32,773 nt of DNA, from the NCBI RefSeq assembly GCF_902833905.1, contig NZ_CADFGP010000073.1:1-32773 (forward strand), given 5' to 3'. The notes beneath the pieces are model-generated. The model ran no database searches. It saw nothing but the letters and a program-made list of their open reading frames with translations, and was not told the DNA's origin. The position numbers were made by a program, and so were the translations under genes. This DNA is from Paraburkholderia tuberum STM678. Lineage in GTDB: Bacteria; Pseudomonadota; Gammaproteobacteria; Burkholderiales; Burkholderiaceae. The stretch's first letter is position 1. The number at the start of each line of letters is the position of its first letter. This document shows positions 32,642 through 32,773 of the stretch, one piece after another.

Positions 32642-32773
32642 CACGCTGGCCTCCGTGATGGATATCGCCGGGTGTGGCCCTGTCCACACCGTGCGGCTCT
32701 GGCAGAAATACTAACCCGCGTTTGAGTCCTCGCGGCGGGCCAGCCTCTACCTCGCGGAGTCATACTGACTAGT
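32642..32773. other. Non-coding 5' flank of the IS110 transposase with hairpin
   Basis: GGTGTGG (32671-32677) and CCACACC (32684-32690) form a perfect 7-bp stem with a CCCTGT loop, about 30 bp upstream of the transposase start. The window ends at 32773, so the element boundary and any longer structured RNA here cannot be seen in full. Confidence 0.55.

Overview
The window looks like a chromosomal segment of a Paraburkholderia/Burkholderia-type betaproteobacterium. Supporting signs are high GC with G/C-ending codons, a 5S rRNA 3' end of Burkholderia type, a DUF3563 gene, a free-standing 3-hydroxybutyrate dehydrogenase plus patatin pair, an ftrABCD iron-transport operon, and Burkholderia-like bacterioferritin and HemP. 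This assignment rests on recognised protein sequence, not on a search.

Layout. Positions 1-131 hold the 3' end of a 5S rRNA gene and its terminator, so a ribosomal operon ends here. Positions 391-4027 are an insertion-sequence graveyard: an IS3-family remnant with an intact orfA and an internally deleted orfB; an apparently intact IS630-family element (about 1590-3066) carrying a 99-residue passenger gene; a frame-broken IS110-family remnant containing a perfect 27-bp inverted duplication; and the last residues and right end of an IS66 element. Positions 4050-5745 form a copper-responsive locus: cueR diverges from copZ, and copZ is followed 11 bp later by a homologue of MAT2B, the regulatory beta subunit of methionine adenosyltransferase.

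Positions 6041-16299 hold ordinary chromosomal genes: DUF3563, a proline-rich secreted protein, an orphan NitT/TauT-type binding protein, rlmJ, an aldo/keto reductase resembling potassium-channel beta subunits, bdhA, a patatin phospholipase, an aromatic/aspartate aminotransferase and uvrB. Positions 16547-28530 are enriched in iron genes, several behind Fur-like boxes: ftrABCD, hemP, tonB-exbB-exbD (preceded by a 20-residue membrane peptide with a strong ribosome-binding site), bfd and bfr. Interspersed are DUF1857, OsmC, pirin with a divergent LysR regulator, a 39-residue secreted peptide with its own promoter and terminator, and murI.

Positions 28733-30256 encode an iron-sulphur class I fumarase. 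It is followed upstream by two decayed genes, UPF0114/TIGR00645 and an EamA transporter; each appears to have lost its middle while keeping both ends. The window closes with an intact IS110-family transposase (31514-32641).

Most of the window is well-understood housekeeping and iron metabolism. The less expected items are the copZ-MAT2B-like pair under CueR, the two well-supported very small genes (20 and 39 residues), the IS630 passenger gene, and the foldback duplication.
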